A DNA stretch of 64,000 bases from AP-15 sp963833745 (lineage in GTDB: Bacteria; Pseudomonadota; Alphaproteobacteria; ATCC43930; CGMCC-115725): the NCBI GenBank assembly GCA_963833745.1, contig CAWHZD010000007.1, positions 1 to 64,000 on the forward strand. Direction: 5' to 3'. This document shows, in pieces, positions 34,719-45,058 of the stretch (within the stretch, counting starts at the first letter, position 1; each line of letters starts with the position of its first letter). Under the pieces are notes generated by a model. The model ran no database searches. It was not told the DNA's origin and saw only the letters and a program-made list of their open reading frames with translations. The translations under genes were made by a program, and so were the position numbers.

Positions 34719-36485
34719 TCATTCCGCTTCGCCCGCGGCCAAGCGAAGGCCCGACAGAAACAGCTCGCGGTCCGCGGGGTTGCGCAATTGCGCGGCGCTC
34801 GGCACGAGCCCGGGGGTGATGCCCCGCAGCCGGGCGACGACCGCCCGTGCATCGTCGAGCCGCCCCATATGGGCATAGCAAGCGGCAAGAAGGCGATACG
34901 GGTGGGGATAGCCCGGCTGGTCTTGAATGCACAGGAGCAGATTTCCAGCCGCTTCATCGAACTCGCGTTTGAAGAAATGAGCTTCGCCGATCAGGCTCAG
35001 CGGGGTCCCGGTCCGGTCGCGCGGACTGAGCCGCAGCGCGGTCTCGGCATGTGCGATCGCGAGATTGGGCTGACTGGCCCAAAGTCTGAGGACGCCACTT
35101 AAGAACCAGCCGCGGGAGAAGCTCGGGGTGATCGCGAGAGCGCGGTCGACCAGCCCCATCATGGCGTTGATGTCCTCACCGAAATTGGCGAGTACAAAGG
35201 CAGCGTTGGCGAGGACGCCCGGGTCGTCGCGCGCCACCTGCAGCGCCTGCCGAGAAAGATCGACCCCGTGGCGGCCGGCGCTCTCGGGCTCTTGGACCCA
35301 GCTTTCTCTGACGAGCCGCATTTGGCACATCGCCGCCAACGACAGCGCCGGACCACAGCCCCGGTCGATTTCTATGGCTTGCTGTAGAAACTCCAGGGCC
35401 TGGAAAATCCCTTCTTTGGTTATCGGGTAGTATGCCGCAAGCGCGCGCAGATAGAGATCGTAGGCGGTGAGGTCGGTCGTCGGCCGGGCGGCGGTGCGGC
35501 GCACTTCGGCAGCTTGCAATGCGGGCTCGATGACCCCGGCGACGTTGATCGCCACCTTGTCTTGCAGGTCGAATACGTCTTCCAAAGGGCCGTCGAACCG
35601 ATCAGCCCAGAGATGGGCGCCCGTTTCAGCCTCGATCAACTGCGCGGTAATTCGCACCCGGTTCCCGCCCTTGCGCACCGATCCTTCGAGGACGTAACGC
35701 ACACCAAGCTCGTGCCCCACCTGCCTCACGCCGACCGATTGTCCCTTGTAGGTGAAGCTGGAGTTGCGCGCGATGACGAACAGCCAGCGGATGCGGCTGA
35801 GCGCGGTGATGATCTCCTCGACCATGCCGTCGGCAAAATATTCCTGCTCCGGATCGCCGCTCATATTCTGAAACGGCAGCACCGCGATCGACGGTTTGTC
35901 GGGCAGCGGCGGTAGCGCTCTCGCGGCGAAATCCGAGGTCAGGGCCATTGCTTCTCCGGCGATCCTCACATCGAACACGCGGACCGGCCGCGCGATATTC
36001 TTGACCTGCTGCTCGCCCCTGTCGTCAAAGCCAAACCCGAGCTTGTCGCGCACCTGGTCGCGCACCACCCGGCTGACGCAAATCCCGCCCGGGGTCGCCA
36101 ACGCCTCGAGGCGGGCTGCGACATTGACGCCGTCGCCGTAGATGTCCTGCTCGTCCTTGATGATGTCGCCGAGATTGATGCCGATGCGGAGCTCGATCCG
36201 CCGATCCAGCGGCACCTCGGCGTTGCGCAGGGCCATCTCGCGTTGGATGTCGACGGCGCAGCGCACCGCGTCGACGACGCTCACAAACTCGACCAGGAGA
36301 CCGTCGCCGGTAATTCTGACGATGCGGCCGCGGTGCTCGTTGATCGTGGGATCGGCGACCTCGCGGCGCAGCATCCTCAGCCGGTCGAGGGTGCCCTCTT
36401 CATCCACACCCACCAGCCGCGAGTAGCCGACCACATCGGCGGCTAGGATCGCCGCCAGCCGACGCTCTACCCTCGGTTCACTCAT
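34719..36485 (-). CDS. Class III adenylate/guanylate cyclase with FlgO-like and TPR regions
   Basis: A 588-residue signalling protein. MSEPRVERRLAAILAADVVGYSRL at 36485 (given here in part as MSEPRVERRLAAILAADVVG) opens a class III cyclase domain (about residues 1-165): AADVVGYSRL with a metal-binding Asp, RIVRITGDGLLVEFVS, and GINLGDIIKDEQDIYGDGVN, AARLEALA. A middle region (SIAVLPFQNMSGDPEQEYFA, then ARNSSFTYKGQSVGVRQVGH) is the TolB/FlgO-like segment that usually follows such cyclases. The rest contains tetratricopeptide repeats. There is no membrane helix. The family is greatly expanded in rhizobia and relatives. Product specificity (cAMP or cGMP) cannot be assigned; the TGDG-preceding position is Arg-Ile rather than the common Lys-Thr. 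Confidence 0.87.
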   Translation of the reverse strand: MSEPRVERRLAAILAADVVGYSRLVGVDEEGTLDRLRMLRREVADPTINEHRGRIVRITGDGLLVEFVSVVDAVRCAVDIQREMALRNAEVPLDRRIELRIGINLGDIIKDEQDIYGDGVNVAARLEALATPGGICVSRVVRDQVRDKLGFGFDDRGEQQVKNIARPVRVFDVRIAGEAMALTSDFAARALPPLPDKPSIAVLPFQNMSGDPEQEYFADGMVEEIITALSRIRWLFVIARNSSFTYKGQSVGVRQVGHELGVRYVLEGSVRKGGNRVRITAQLIEAETGAHLWADRFDGPLEDVFDLQDKVAINVAGVIEPALQAAEVRRTAARPTTDLTAYDLYLRALAAYYPITKEGIFQALEFLQQAIEIDRGCGPALSLAAMCQMRLVRESWVQEPESAGRHGVDLSRQALQVARDDPGVLANAAFVLANFGEDINAMMGLVDRALAITPSFSRGWFLSGVLRLWASQPNLAIAHAETALRLSPRDRTGTPLSLIGEAHFFKREFDEAAGNLLLCIQDQPGYPHPYRLLAACYAHMGRLDDARAVVARLRGITPGLVPSAAQLRNPADRELFLSGLRLAAGEAE

Positions 36486-37237
36486 CTTGCTTGGCCAAAA
36501 GCAAAGAGCCTGTCGCGGCTTAATATTTCGCAAAAAAGCATGGCGGCGCTTTGCGGACTGCATCCGCTGCGACCGGGCAGCCCCGTCGTGTCCGGGTCCG
36601 ACGCCCGGCCGCGGTCACCGGCGATCATCGTCGCCAAATAGGTGCAGTCGGTCATGGTATCCGCCCCCCGGAATGCGGACTTTTTATACCATAACTCCGA
36701 TCATCCAGCAGGCCGAGACCTGCGCCACATTTTTCCAAAATGACAGGCGACAATAGAATTGCCATAATCGCATGATAGGCCGTTGCTCCAGCGGCTCTTC
36801 CATGGAGTGGGCGGTTTGGATAGGAGCGAGCGAGCGAGCGAGCGAGTGAGCGAGTGAGTGAGTGGCGGCTGATGTCTCGCCACAAACAACACCCGAAACA
36901 GCGGGGCGGGCGCCCGGGCGACCGTTCCGGAAAAGGCAATCGGGCAATCGCAACAGGCGGCCGGCGGTCGTTCTTGCCGTTCAGCAGCCGCGTGGCCGAT
37001 CGCGGGCTCGTCTACCCTGAGGCGAAGTTTTGCTGCTGATTCGCTGCACAAGCAGCAGGCGCTGCTCGTCGCGCCAACTGTTGATTGCGGCCGGGTCCGC
37101 CGGTCTCGGGCTCGGGCTGTCGCGGCAGGCAGCGCGGTCGGGAGCGGGCTGTTGGATCAAACCGCACGAGGCCAACGCGCCGACCCCGCCCCTCCCCGCG
37201 GGGGGAGGGAACGGGAGGGGAGAAGGCTTTGCGAACC
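36486..37237. other. Long intergenic region with low-complexity DNA, no gene recognised
   Basis: About 750 bases between the cyclase and NIPSNAP genes, both on the minus strand. Three overlapping minus-strand open frames cross the tetranucleotide repeat at 36824-36863, giving Ser-Leu-Ala-Arg repeats, and none resembles a known family. The stretch at 37190-37225 is a purine/pyrimidine-biased tract (CCCCTCCCCGCGGGGGGAGG). Confidence 0.5.
36824..36863. repeat. Tetranucleotide microsatellite (GAGC/GAGT)n
   Basis: Ten uninterrupted 4-bp units: five GAGC, one GAGT, one GAGC, then three GAGT. Because four is not a multiple of three, gain or loss of a unit would change the reading frame of anything translated across it, as in phase-variable genes. 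No identified gene crosses it. Confidence 0.85.
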
Positions 37238-37861
37238 TCAGTGCAGCGGCGAAAACGCGGCCGGGACGACCAGCATGTTTTCCTGCTTGATCATCATGTT
37301 CGGCCCGCCGCCGGAAGGAGGCGGCCAGATGCCCTTGGCGCGGGCTTCGTCGCGGATGCGAAAGCGGTCGGCGGCGTCTTTGTAGGCCCAGATGTGGCAC
37401 CATTTGTTGAGCCCGCCGAGCTCGGTGTACCAGGCGCCAACCAAAGGCGACAATTCGGAGCGCCGGGCGATATGGCTGCTCCAGCGGTCGATCACGCCCG
37501 GGATCCCGCCGGGCTTAAAGGTGTAGATGCGGATTTCATAGAGGCCGCCGAGCTGGCGTGGTTCGAGCGCCGGCGAGAAGGGCGCCGGCAGATAGACGTC
37601 GCTGTGCTGCTCGACGACGAACTCGCGAGTCTGGGGCGGCCAGCCTGGCTGCTTGATCGCCGCCTCGCGCAGGCGGGTGCGCGCCGCCATGTCGTCATAG
37701 GGCCAGACATGAATGACGCGGTTGAGCGGACCCACTTCGGTGTGCCAGAACGCGGCGAGCGGCGAAACCTTGGCGCGCGCCGGCAACGCCTGGCCAAAGC
37801 GCTCTTCGAACGTCGCAACCGTGCCCGGCTGCAAGGTGTAGGTGCGCATCTCGATGATCAT
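37238..37861 (-). CDS. NIPSNAP-family protein (two tandem domains)
   Basis: A 207-residue protein with two NIPSNAP domains of about 100 residues each. The start MIIEMRTYTLQPGTVATFEE at 37861 is preceded by GGAGG. The first domain has EMRTYTLQPGTV and HTEVGPLNRVIHVWPYDDMA. The second has YEIRIYTFKPGGIPGVIDRW and YTELGGLNKWCHIWAYKDAA. The paired pattern (R-x-Y-x-x-x-P-G ... G-x-L-N-x-x-x-H-x-W-x-Y) is unmistakable. The family has a ferredoxin-like alpha/beta-barrel fold with no settled function in bacteria and often sits among catabolic genes. Confidence 0.9.
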   Translation of the reverse strand: MIIEMRTYTLQPGTVATFEERFGQALPARAKVSPLAAFWHTEVGPLNRVIHVWPYDDMAARTRLREAAIKQPGWPPQTREFVVEQHSDVYLPAPFSPALEPRQLGGLYEIRIYTFKPGGIPGVIDRWSSHIARRSELSPLVGAWYTELGGLNKWCHIWAYKDAADRFRIRDEARAKGIWPPPSGGGPNMMIKQENMLVVPAAFSPLH

Positions 37862-37940
37862 CGGATTTCCTCCGTTGCGAGTCAGCGCGCGGACGCTAGA
37901 CCCTGGTCCCGGCGTGTCAAGCACGCCGTTGGCGCGCGCT

Positions 37941-38471
37941 TCACTGCACGGCCTGCTGGTGCTGGACAGCGCCGCCCATCAGGTAGACGAGGTATTCGAC
38001 GGCGTCTCGTTGCCGCAGGAAAGGCACGGTCTCGGTGGTGATGTTGTTGGCGATCCACATGGTGTCGAGCATGTTCGGATAGCCGATTTTGCGGGCACAT
38101 TGCGGCGCGGCGAGCTGGCACCACAGGCGAACCTGGTTGATGTAGCTGATGTTGTTTTCGATCGCCTCGACCCTGCCGACGGCGAAGGGGCTTATGCACC
38201 AGAAATTCGGCGGGACGTAAACCGGCGTCACCCCGGGGACGATCACCCCCTGAAAGCACATGTCGCCGCTGGCCGAGACGTAAAACCCGGATACCGGCGA
38301 GATGTAATGCAAGCCGTCGCCGATAAATTTGATGGTTTGGAGATAGCTCGGCTGTCCCGGCAACGCGGGCCGCTTTTGGAAGGCGAGCGAATTGATCGGC
38401 GGCGTCGGCGGCGGCACGCACGCCGCCAGCGTTAGCGCGAGGATGGTCAGAATTGCCGCTATCGTCCGCAT
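37941..38471 (-). CDS. Putative lipoprotein of unknown function
   Basis: A 176-residue protein with a clear lipoprotein signal: MRTIAAILTILALTLAAC, with LAAC as the lipobox, so it should be lipidated at Cys18 by Lgt (encoded at the far right of this window) and anchored in a membrane facing the periplasm. The mature part starts with a Pro-rich linker (VPPPTPPINS) and shows no family I recognise. It contains several Cys residues (GDMCFQG, NFWCISP, VRLWCQLAAPQCARK) that may form disulfides. It is flanked by NIPSNAP (same strand) and a divergent M20 peptidase gene. Confidence 0.6.
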   Translation of the reverse strand: MRTIAAILTILALTLAACVPPPTPPINSLAFQKRPALPGQPSYLQTIKFIGDGLHYISPVSGFYVSASGDMCFQGVIVPGVTPVYVPPNFWCISPFAVGRVEAIENNISYINQVRLWCQLAAPQCARKIGYPNMLDTMWIANNITTETVPFLRQRDAVEYLVYLMGGAVQHQQAVQ

Positions 38472-38647
38472 CTTGGCCGATCCCGAGATGATCGTTCGGC
38501 GCTCACCTGGCTCGATTAATAAACCAGTTGGGGGTGTTGCCGCCAGCCCGGTTGCGCCGGCCGCGGGCCGATTTGGCGATCAATTGCCTTTGCTCGGTTA
38601 TCGACGATAATCGCAGCCCGGGTTTTGCAGCGAAGCGGGAGTCATCG

Positions 38648-39828
38648 ATGCCAATCATTGCCGAAGTGCGCGATTATCAGGACGAGCTGACGGCGATCCG
38701 CCGCGACATCCATGCCCACCCCGAATTGGCCTTCGCCGAAGAGCGCACGGCGGATCTGGTCGCGGCCAAGCTTACCGAATTTGGCTGCGACGTGCATCGC
38801 GGGCTCGCCGGGACCGGTGTCGTCGGCACGATCCGAGGCGGCAATTCGCCGGCGGCGATCGGCTTGCGCGCCGATATGGACGCGCTGCCGATCCAGGAGA
38901 TGAACGATTTTGCCCATCGCTCGACCGCGGACGGCAAGATGCATGCCTGCGGCCATGACGGGCACACGACGATGCTGCTCGGGTGCGCCAAATACCTCGC
39001 GCGGACGCGGCATTTCCAAGGCACCGTGCACCTGATCTTCCAGCCGGCCGAAGAGGGCGGCGGCGGCGGCCGGGTCATGGTCGAGGAAGGGCTGTTCGAC
39101 AAATTTCCGTGCGATGCGGTCTTCGCGCTGCACAACAAGCCCGGGATCCCGGTCGGGCAGATCGCGGCCAGGCCGGGCCGCTGCTCGCCGCGTCGGACCG
39201 CTGGGACATCCGGATCACCGGGCACGGAACGCACGCCGCCCATCCGCATTTGGGCATCGACCCGTTTGTGGTCGGCGCCGAGATCGTGCTGGCCTTGCAG
39301 ACGATCGTCAGCCGCACCGTCGACCCGCTCGACTCGGCGGTCGTCAGCGTCGGTTTCATGCGCGGCGGCTCGGCCTATAACGCAATCCCCGACGGGCTGC
39401 ATATCGGTGGCACCGCGCGCAGCTTTCGTCCCGAGGTGCAGGATGCGATCGAACGCCGGATCGGCGACATCGCCCGCGGCGCAGGGGTCGTGCACGGCGC
39501 GGTGGCCGAGGTGAGTTATCGCCGCTCCTATCCGCCGACGATCAACCACGCCGCCGAAACCGAATTCGCGGCCGCGGCTGCCGCCGAAATCTGCGGTCCC
39601 GATCAGGTGCTGCGCAACATAGCGCCGTCGATGGGCGGCGAGGATTTCTCGTTCATGCTGAATAAGCGGCCGGGGGCGATGCTGTGGCTCGGCAACGGCC
39701 CCGGCGAGGGCGACTGCTTTCTGCACAACGCGCGCTATGACTTCAACGACGACGCTCTGCTGATCGGCGTCAGCTTTTTTGCGCGCCTCGCCGAGCGGTT
39801 TCTGGAGAAAGCCGCCCGCCAGGGTTGA
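38648..39828 (+). CDS. M20-family amidohydrolase (hippurate-hydrolase-like; one frame break)
   Basis: Zinc aminoacylase/carboxypeptidase-type enzyme of the hippurate hydrolase / IAA-amino-acid hydrolase group. The start MPIIAEVRDYQDELTAIRRD leads into HAHPELAFAEERTADLVA. Metal ligands lie in HACGHDGHTTMLLG and the Glu-Glu of FQPAEEGGGGGRVMVEEG. The frame shifts at about 39175 (AARPG to PLLAASDRWDIRITGHGTHA), after which the dimerisation domain and MGGEDFSFMLNKRPGAMLWL complete the enzyme at 39828, about 393 residues. It would cleave an N-acyl amino acid. The following binding-protein gene on the same strand may supply its substrate; this is inference from adjacency only. Confidence 0.87.
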
Positions 39829-39907
39829 CGCTTTGCTCGCCTGCCTTCTGCCGTAAGCCGCGGCCCGGTTTTTGCTTGCACTGTCAGCAGAAACCGTGGA
39901 GGAGCAG

Positions 39908-41500
39908 ATGGCTTACCGACCGACGCGTCGTGAGCTCGGTATCGGGGCGGGAGCAGCCGCCATCAGCCTCGGGTTAGGTGTCCGTGCCCGGGCGGCCGAC
40001 CCCAAGACCTTGCGCTTCATCGCCCAGTCCGATTTGCGGGTGCTCGATCCGATCTGGACCACCGCCTACATCACCCGCAATCACGGCTACATGGTCTTCG
40101 ACACGCTGTTTGCGCTCGACGACAAGTTTCAGCCGCACCCGCAGATGGTCAGCGACTACCATGTCTCCGACGGCAAGTTGCTCTACAGCTTCACATTGCG
40201 CAACGGGCTCAAGTTCCATGACGGCCAGCCGGTGCGCGGGATCGACTGCACGACCTCGCTGCAGCGCTGGATGGCGCGCGACTCGTTCGGTCAGACCCTG
40301 GCCGCCGCAGTCGCCGAGATGAAGGGCGGCGACGACAAGAGTTTCTCGATCCGCCTCAACGAGCCGTTTCCGATGTTGATTCCGGCAATCGGCAAGGTCT
40401 CGAGCCTGGTGCCGTTCATCATGCCCGAGCGGCTCGCCAAGACCGACCCGTTCACGCAAGTCACCGAGATGGTCGGGTCGGGGCCGTTCAAGTTCGTCGA
40501 GGAGGAATTCCAGCCCGGCAACAGGGTGGTCTACCTGAAGAACACGGACTACGTGCCGCGCAGCGAGCCGCCGAGTTGGGCATCGGGCGGCAAAGTGGTC
40601 AAGGTCGACCGGGTCGAGTGGCTTGTCGTTCCGGATCACGCAACGGCGGCTGCGTCACTCAACAGCGGCGAAGTCGACTGGTGGGAAAACCCGCCGCTCG
40701 ACCTCGTCCCTTTGTTTTCGGGTCCGGACGTCGTCGTTGCCGATGCCGATCCGCTCGGTTCGCCGCAGACGTTGCGCTTTAACCAGCTCTGGCCGCCCTT
40801 CGACAACGTAAAGATGCGCCAGGCGATATTGGCGGTCGCCAACCAGGCCGATTTCATGACGGCGATCGCTGGCGATCCGAAAAACTGGAGGCTCGCCCCT
40901 ACGTTCTTCACCGCCGGCACGCTGATGGCGAGCAATACCGGCTCGGGCGCGTTGACCGGCAAGCGCGATTTCGACAAGGCCAAGCAGCTGATCGCCGAGG
41001 CGGGATACAATGGCGAGAGGATCGTCGTCCTTGATGCGACCGATCAGGTGGGCCCCCATGCCCAGGCTCTCGTCGCCTCGGATCTGATGAAAAGGCTCGG
41101 CCTCAATGTCGAAATCGCGGCAATGGATTGGGGCCAATTGGTGACCCGGCGCGCGTCAATGAAACCGATCGACCAAGGTGGGTGGAACGTCTTCGGCACC
41201 GGCTGGATCGGCGCCGACATGCTCGACCCAACCTTGAACCAGCCACTGCGCGGCAACGGCAAGAAGGCCTGGTTCGGCTGGCCGACCGACGACAAGATCG
41301 AGGCGTTGCGCGCGCAATGGGTCAAGGCGACCGATAGCGAGGACCGCCAGGGCATCGCCGCGCAGATGCAACAGCGCGCGTTCGAAGCCGTGCCCTATAT
41401 TCCGACCGGCCAGTACACGCCGAAGACCGCCTACCGCAACAATATCAAGGGGCGCATCGCAGCGCCGGTCTTCTTGCTGTGGAACGTCGAGAAAACGTGA
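39908..41500 (+). CDS. Family 5 extracellular solute-binding protein (peptide/opine ABC type)
   Basis: A 530-residue periplasmic receptor of the DppA/OppA family. The start MAYRPTRRELGIGAGAAAIS follows GGAGGAG and shows a twin-arginine-like signal (TRRELG plus hydrophobic stretch) with probable cleavage after VRARA. Family features are LRVLDPIWTTAYITRNHGYM, the substrate-loop region LRNGLKFHDGQPV, PFKFVEEEFQPGNRVVYLKN and IAEAGYNGERIVVLDATDQ. No permease or ATPase gene lies beside it, which is unusual; it may serve a transporter encoded elsewhere. The only same-strand neighbour is the M20 amidohydrolase gene 80 bases upstream. Confidence 0.88.
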   Translation: MAYRPTRRELGIGAGAAAISLGLGVRARAADPKTLRFIAQSDLRVLDPIWTTAYITRNHGYMVFDTLFALDDKFQPHPQMVSDYHVSDGKLLYSFTLRNGLKFHDGQPVRGIDCTTSLQRWMARDSFGQTLAAAVAEMKGGDDKSFSIRLNEPFPMLIPAIGKVSSLVPFIMPERLAKTDPFTQVTEMVGSGPFKFVEEEFQPGNRVVYLKNTDYVPRSEPPSWASGGKVVKVDRVEWLVVPDHATAAASLNSGEVDWWENPPLDLVPLFSGPDVVVADADPLGSPQTLRFNQLWPPFDNVKMRQAILAVANQADFMTAIAGDPKNWRLAPTFFTAGTLMASNTGSGALTGKRDFDKAKQLIAEAGYNGERIVVLDATDQVGPHAQALVASDLMKRLGLNVEIAAMDWGQLVTRRASMKPIDQGGWNVFGTGWIGADMLDPTLNQPLRGNGKKAWFGWPTDDKIEALRAQWVKATDSEDRQGIAAQMQQRAFEAVPYIPTGQYTPKTAYRNNIKGRIAAPVFLLWNVEKT

Positions 41501-41550
41501 ACGCCGGTGCCCTGCCCGCCTTTTGCGCGTTAGCCGCAAGCCGGGGCGGG

Positions 41551-44500
41551 CTACTCCGCGGCCATCGGCCGGCGTTCGCCGAGGTGGTGCAGGCAGCGGT
41601 CGATCCACAATTTGGTCAGCTTTTCCTGGGCGCCGTTCTGCGACAGGCGGCGGTGCAGCGCTGCGAAATCGACCTGGTCCATCTCCTGATCCTGGTTAAA
41701 GCAGGAAAAAACCACGGTCTCGGCGCCGGTTATCGGATCGCGGTGCGCCTGCAGGCACTGCGCGCAGATCTCCTTCATCATGCACTGCATCGGCGAGTTG
41801 ATCGAGGCGATCGCCCGGTGGCCGGGGTGAAAAAAGCCTTTGAGCCGCGCCCGCCGCGCCTCGGCGACCGCGTTCATCATGCCGTCGGAGCCGATCGCGA
41901 TGATGCGGTCGACCTCGGCGAGCGGCACCGCGACCGGCCCCAGATCGCCCGACCCGTAGGCCGCGATCGCCTCGACGATGTTGCCGACAAAGGCCCGATC
42001 CTGCGGCCGGCCGGGGGCGAAGCCCGGCGCCTCGTCGCAGCACCACACGACGCCGTCGGCGGCGCGCTCGATGTCCTCGACCTTGTAGCGGTCGGCGATT
42101 GTCTTGTAGCCGGCAAAATAGAGGACCCGCGAGCCCTGCGCCCGCAATGCCGCGGCGATCGAGAACAGCACCGCATTGCCGAGCCCACCGCCGACCAGGA
42201 GCACCGTCTCGCCCGCCGGGGTCTCAGTCGGGGTCCCGGTCGGCCCCATCAGGATCACCGGTTCCCCCGGCCTCAACAGCGCGCATAGATCCGACGAGCC
42301 GCCCATTTCGAGGACGATCGTCGACAGCAGCCCGCGTTGGCGATCGACGCCGGCGCCGGTCAGCGCCAACCCCTCCATCGCCAGAGTGGTGCCGTCGACG
42401 CGCGGCGCCAGGGTCTCGGTAATTCTGCAGCCGGTAGAACTGGCCGGGCTTGAAGGCGCGTGCCGCCATCGGTGCCTTGACGACGATTTCGAGGATCTTC
42501 GGCGTCAGCCGGATGACCTCGTGCACCCGCGCGCGCAATTCGTCATCGAGCCGCGCCCGCAATTCGGCGGGAGACGGGGTGGAGGGTTCGCGTCGCGCCA
42601 ACATGCGGGTGACCACCGGATAGCCCAAGGTGGCGCCGCCCATCGCCTTGACCACGTTTCCCGAGAAGCTTGGGTGCAGATCACCGAAAAAGCTGACTGC
42701 GCGGCCGTCTTCGCGCATATGCGTCAACACCCGCACGGTGCTCGGCTTCGCCACTCGCTCCGGCACCACGGGGTTGCCGTCTTCGTCGAGCGCGCGGAAA
42801 TAGCGGCCGTCGAGCACGAAATTGTCGGGGTCTTCGCGGGCGAGCACGGTATTGGGCTGCGTCCCGGCGGCGACAAGGATCGTACGCGCCGGCAACACGA
42901 CCTCCTGCGGCGATCCTCCCGGCTCGGCCCTTGTCCGGGTCAGCCGTAACGCCGTTGCCTGGCCGAACCGGTCGACCTCGACCTCGACCGGGGTCAGCAA
43001 CTCGGCAAAGCGGATGCCTTCTTCCATCGCCTTTGCCACCTCCTCGTGGTTGAGGGTGTAGCTCGGTGCATCGACCAGCCGGCGGCGATAGGCGATTGTC
43101 ACCCCGCCCCAGCTGTCCACCAATTCGGCGAGCCGCGCGGCGCGGCCTTCGCGACCGGCGGTTTCGCGCTCGGTGCGCAGCGCGCGGCCATGGACGATGA
43201 ATTCGGCGGCAGCCTCGCGCTCGGCCGCGTTCCATTCGGAGCGCACCGCCTCTTCGCCGCGTTCGGCAACCAGGATCTCGTAGCGCGACAGGAACTTCTC
43301 GACCTGGACCGGGTAATAGGCCAGCGACTCGGTCGCGGTGTCGATCGCGGTCAGCCCACCGCCGATCACGACGACCGGCAGCCGCACGCTGAGATTGGCG
43401 ATGCTGCTGGTCTTGGCGGCGCCGGTCAATTGCAGCGCCATCAGGAAATCCGACGCCTGGCGCATGCCCGGGGCAAGATTGTTCGGCATCGGGATCACGG
43501 TCGGGCGCCCCGCCCCGGCGCACAGCGCCACATGGTCGAAGCCCAGCGCAAAGGCGCTGTCGATCGTCATCGTGCCGCCAAACCGCACCCCGCCATACAT
43601 CGCGAACTGGGCGCGGCGTTCCAGCAGCAATCGTACGATCTTCAGGAAATTCTTGTCCCAGCGGACGGTGATGCCGTATTCGGCGACCCCGCCGAAACCG
43701 GCCATGACGCGGTCGTCGAGACTGTCGACCAGGCGCGCGACATCGTGGATCGGCTGGAACGGCAGGCGCGCGCCGTCGGGGGCGACGCCGGAAATGTCGG
43801 CGGGCAGTGGCTCGATCTTGAGCCCGTCGATCGCGGCTACGAAATGGCCGTCGTTGATCAGATAGTGCGCCAGGGTGAACCCGGCCGGGCCGAGGCCGAC
43901 GACCAGCACCTTTTTCCCGGTCTCGGGCCGCGGCAATGGCCGCCTGATGTTGAGCGGGTTCCACCGCGTCAGCAGCGAATAGATCTCGAAACCCCAGGGC
44001 AGGCCCAGCACGTCCTTCAAGGTGCGGGTCTCGACCTGCGGAATGTCGACTGGCTCCTGCCGTTGATAGATGCAGGCCTTCATGCAGTCGTTGCAGATCC
44101 GGTGTCCGGTCGCGGCGCAGATCGGATTGTCGACGGCGACGATGGCGAGCGCGCCGAGGCTGTTGCCGCGCGATTTCGCCAGGTTCATCTCCGAAATTTT
44201 TTCGTCGAGCGGGCAGCCGGCGAGGGTGACGCCAAACACGCTTTTCTTGAACACGCCGTCCTTTTCGCGCAGCCCCTTGGAGCAGCTGTCCTTGTTCTGG
44301 TTGTGGCACCAGATGCAGTAGTTCGCCTGGTCGAGCGCGCCTGCGAGGTCGGCGCCGCGGTCGGTCAGCGCAAAGCCTTCGCGACGCCGCCAGTCGTCTT
44401 CGGGGAGTTGCAGCATCGTGACGCCATGGCGCTCGATGGTCTCGACCGGGACGAGATGGTTCAAATCGAGCCGTTGCGGCACCTTGAACAGGATGCCGCG

Positions 44501-45058
44501 GCGGTGCTTTTCCCGACCCTCGGGCGATAAGGTCGCCCAGGCGGCGTAGCGCTGCGCCTTGTCGAGCGCTGCGGCGTTGCCGGCTTCGTCCTCGAGCCAG
44601 CGCGCGACATGCCGGGCATAATGCCGTTCCCATGCGGCAATGCCGTCGACCGGCCCGCCAGCCGACGCCTCCAGCTCTTTGGCGAGGGCCGGGCCGTCGA
44701 TTGAAGACGCGTCCGTTTCCTTGACCCCTTTGACCGCCCGCCGCTGCACGAACAGGCGCTTGACCGAATAAAGCGGCGCCAATTCCTGATGCCGGGCCTG
44801 CAACGCCCGGACCTCGCGGGTGATGCCAAACAGCTCACCGAGAAAATCCTCGAGATGGGGCGCCAGTTCGACAAGCAGATCCGATTCTTCCGCACGGCCG
44901 AGTCCCTCGGGATCGCGCCGCGCGCCCATCAACCGCTCATGCAGCGCAACGTCGGCCGCTGCGAGATCCGCGACGAAAGCCCGATCGACGCGTACGAGAC
45001 CGTCGCGGTCATGGAGGTCGGCGAAAGAGAGCCCGAGTGGCAGCGTCAGATCGGTCAT
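41551..45058 (-). CDS. Giant FAD/NAD(P)-dependent Fe-S oxidoreductase (one frame break)
   Basis: About 1,169 residues after correction. MTDLTLPLGLSFADLHDRDG at 45058 opens a poorly known N-terminal region of about 300 residues. Cysteine-rich segments follow, YCIWCHNQNKDSCSKG and HRICNDCMKACIYQRQ, resembling the Fe-S domain of glutamate synthase small subunits. Then comes a two-dinucleotide-binding flavoprotein module (KKVLVVGLGPAGFTLAHYLI, PVVVIGGGLTAIDTATE). After GQFYRLQNY a one-base shift near 42422 leads into a ferredoxin-NADP-reductase/PyrK-like C-terminus (GETVLLVGGGLGNAVLFSIA) with a C-x4-C-x2-C cluster (QCMMKEICAQCLQ) and a later Cys. The layout suggests electron transfer between NAD(P)H, FAD and Fe-S centres; the acceptor is unknown. 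Confidence 0.8.

Noticed and set aside
36652..37051. Three overlapping minus-strand frames as real genes
   Set aside because: They owe their length to the GAGC/GAGT repeat and show no conserved features or ribosome-binding sites.
43046..44530. 494-codon plus frame opposite the giant flavoprotein
   Set aside because: No motif, Arg/Asp-rich shadow; the minus strand shows dinucleotide-binding folds and Fe-S cysteines.
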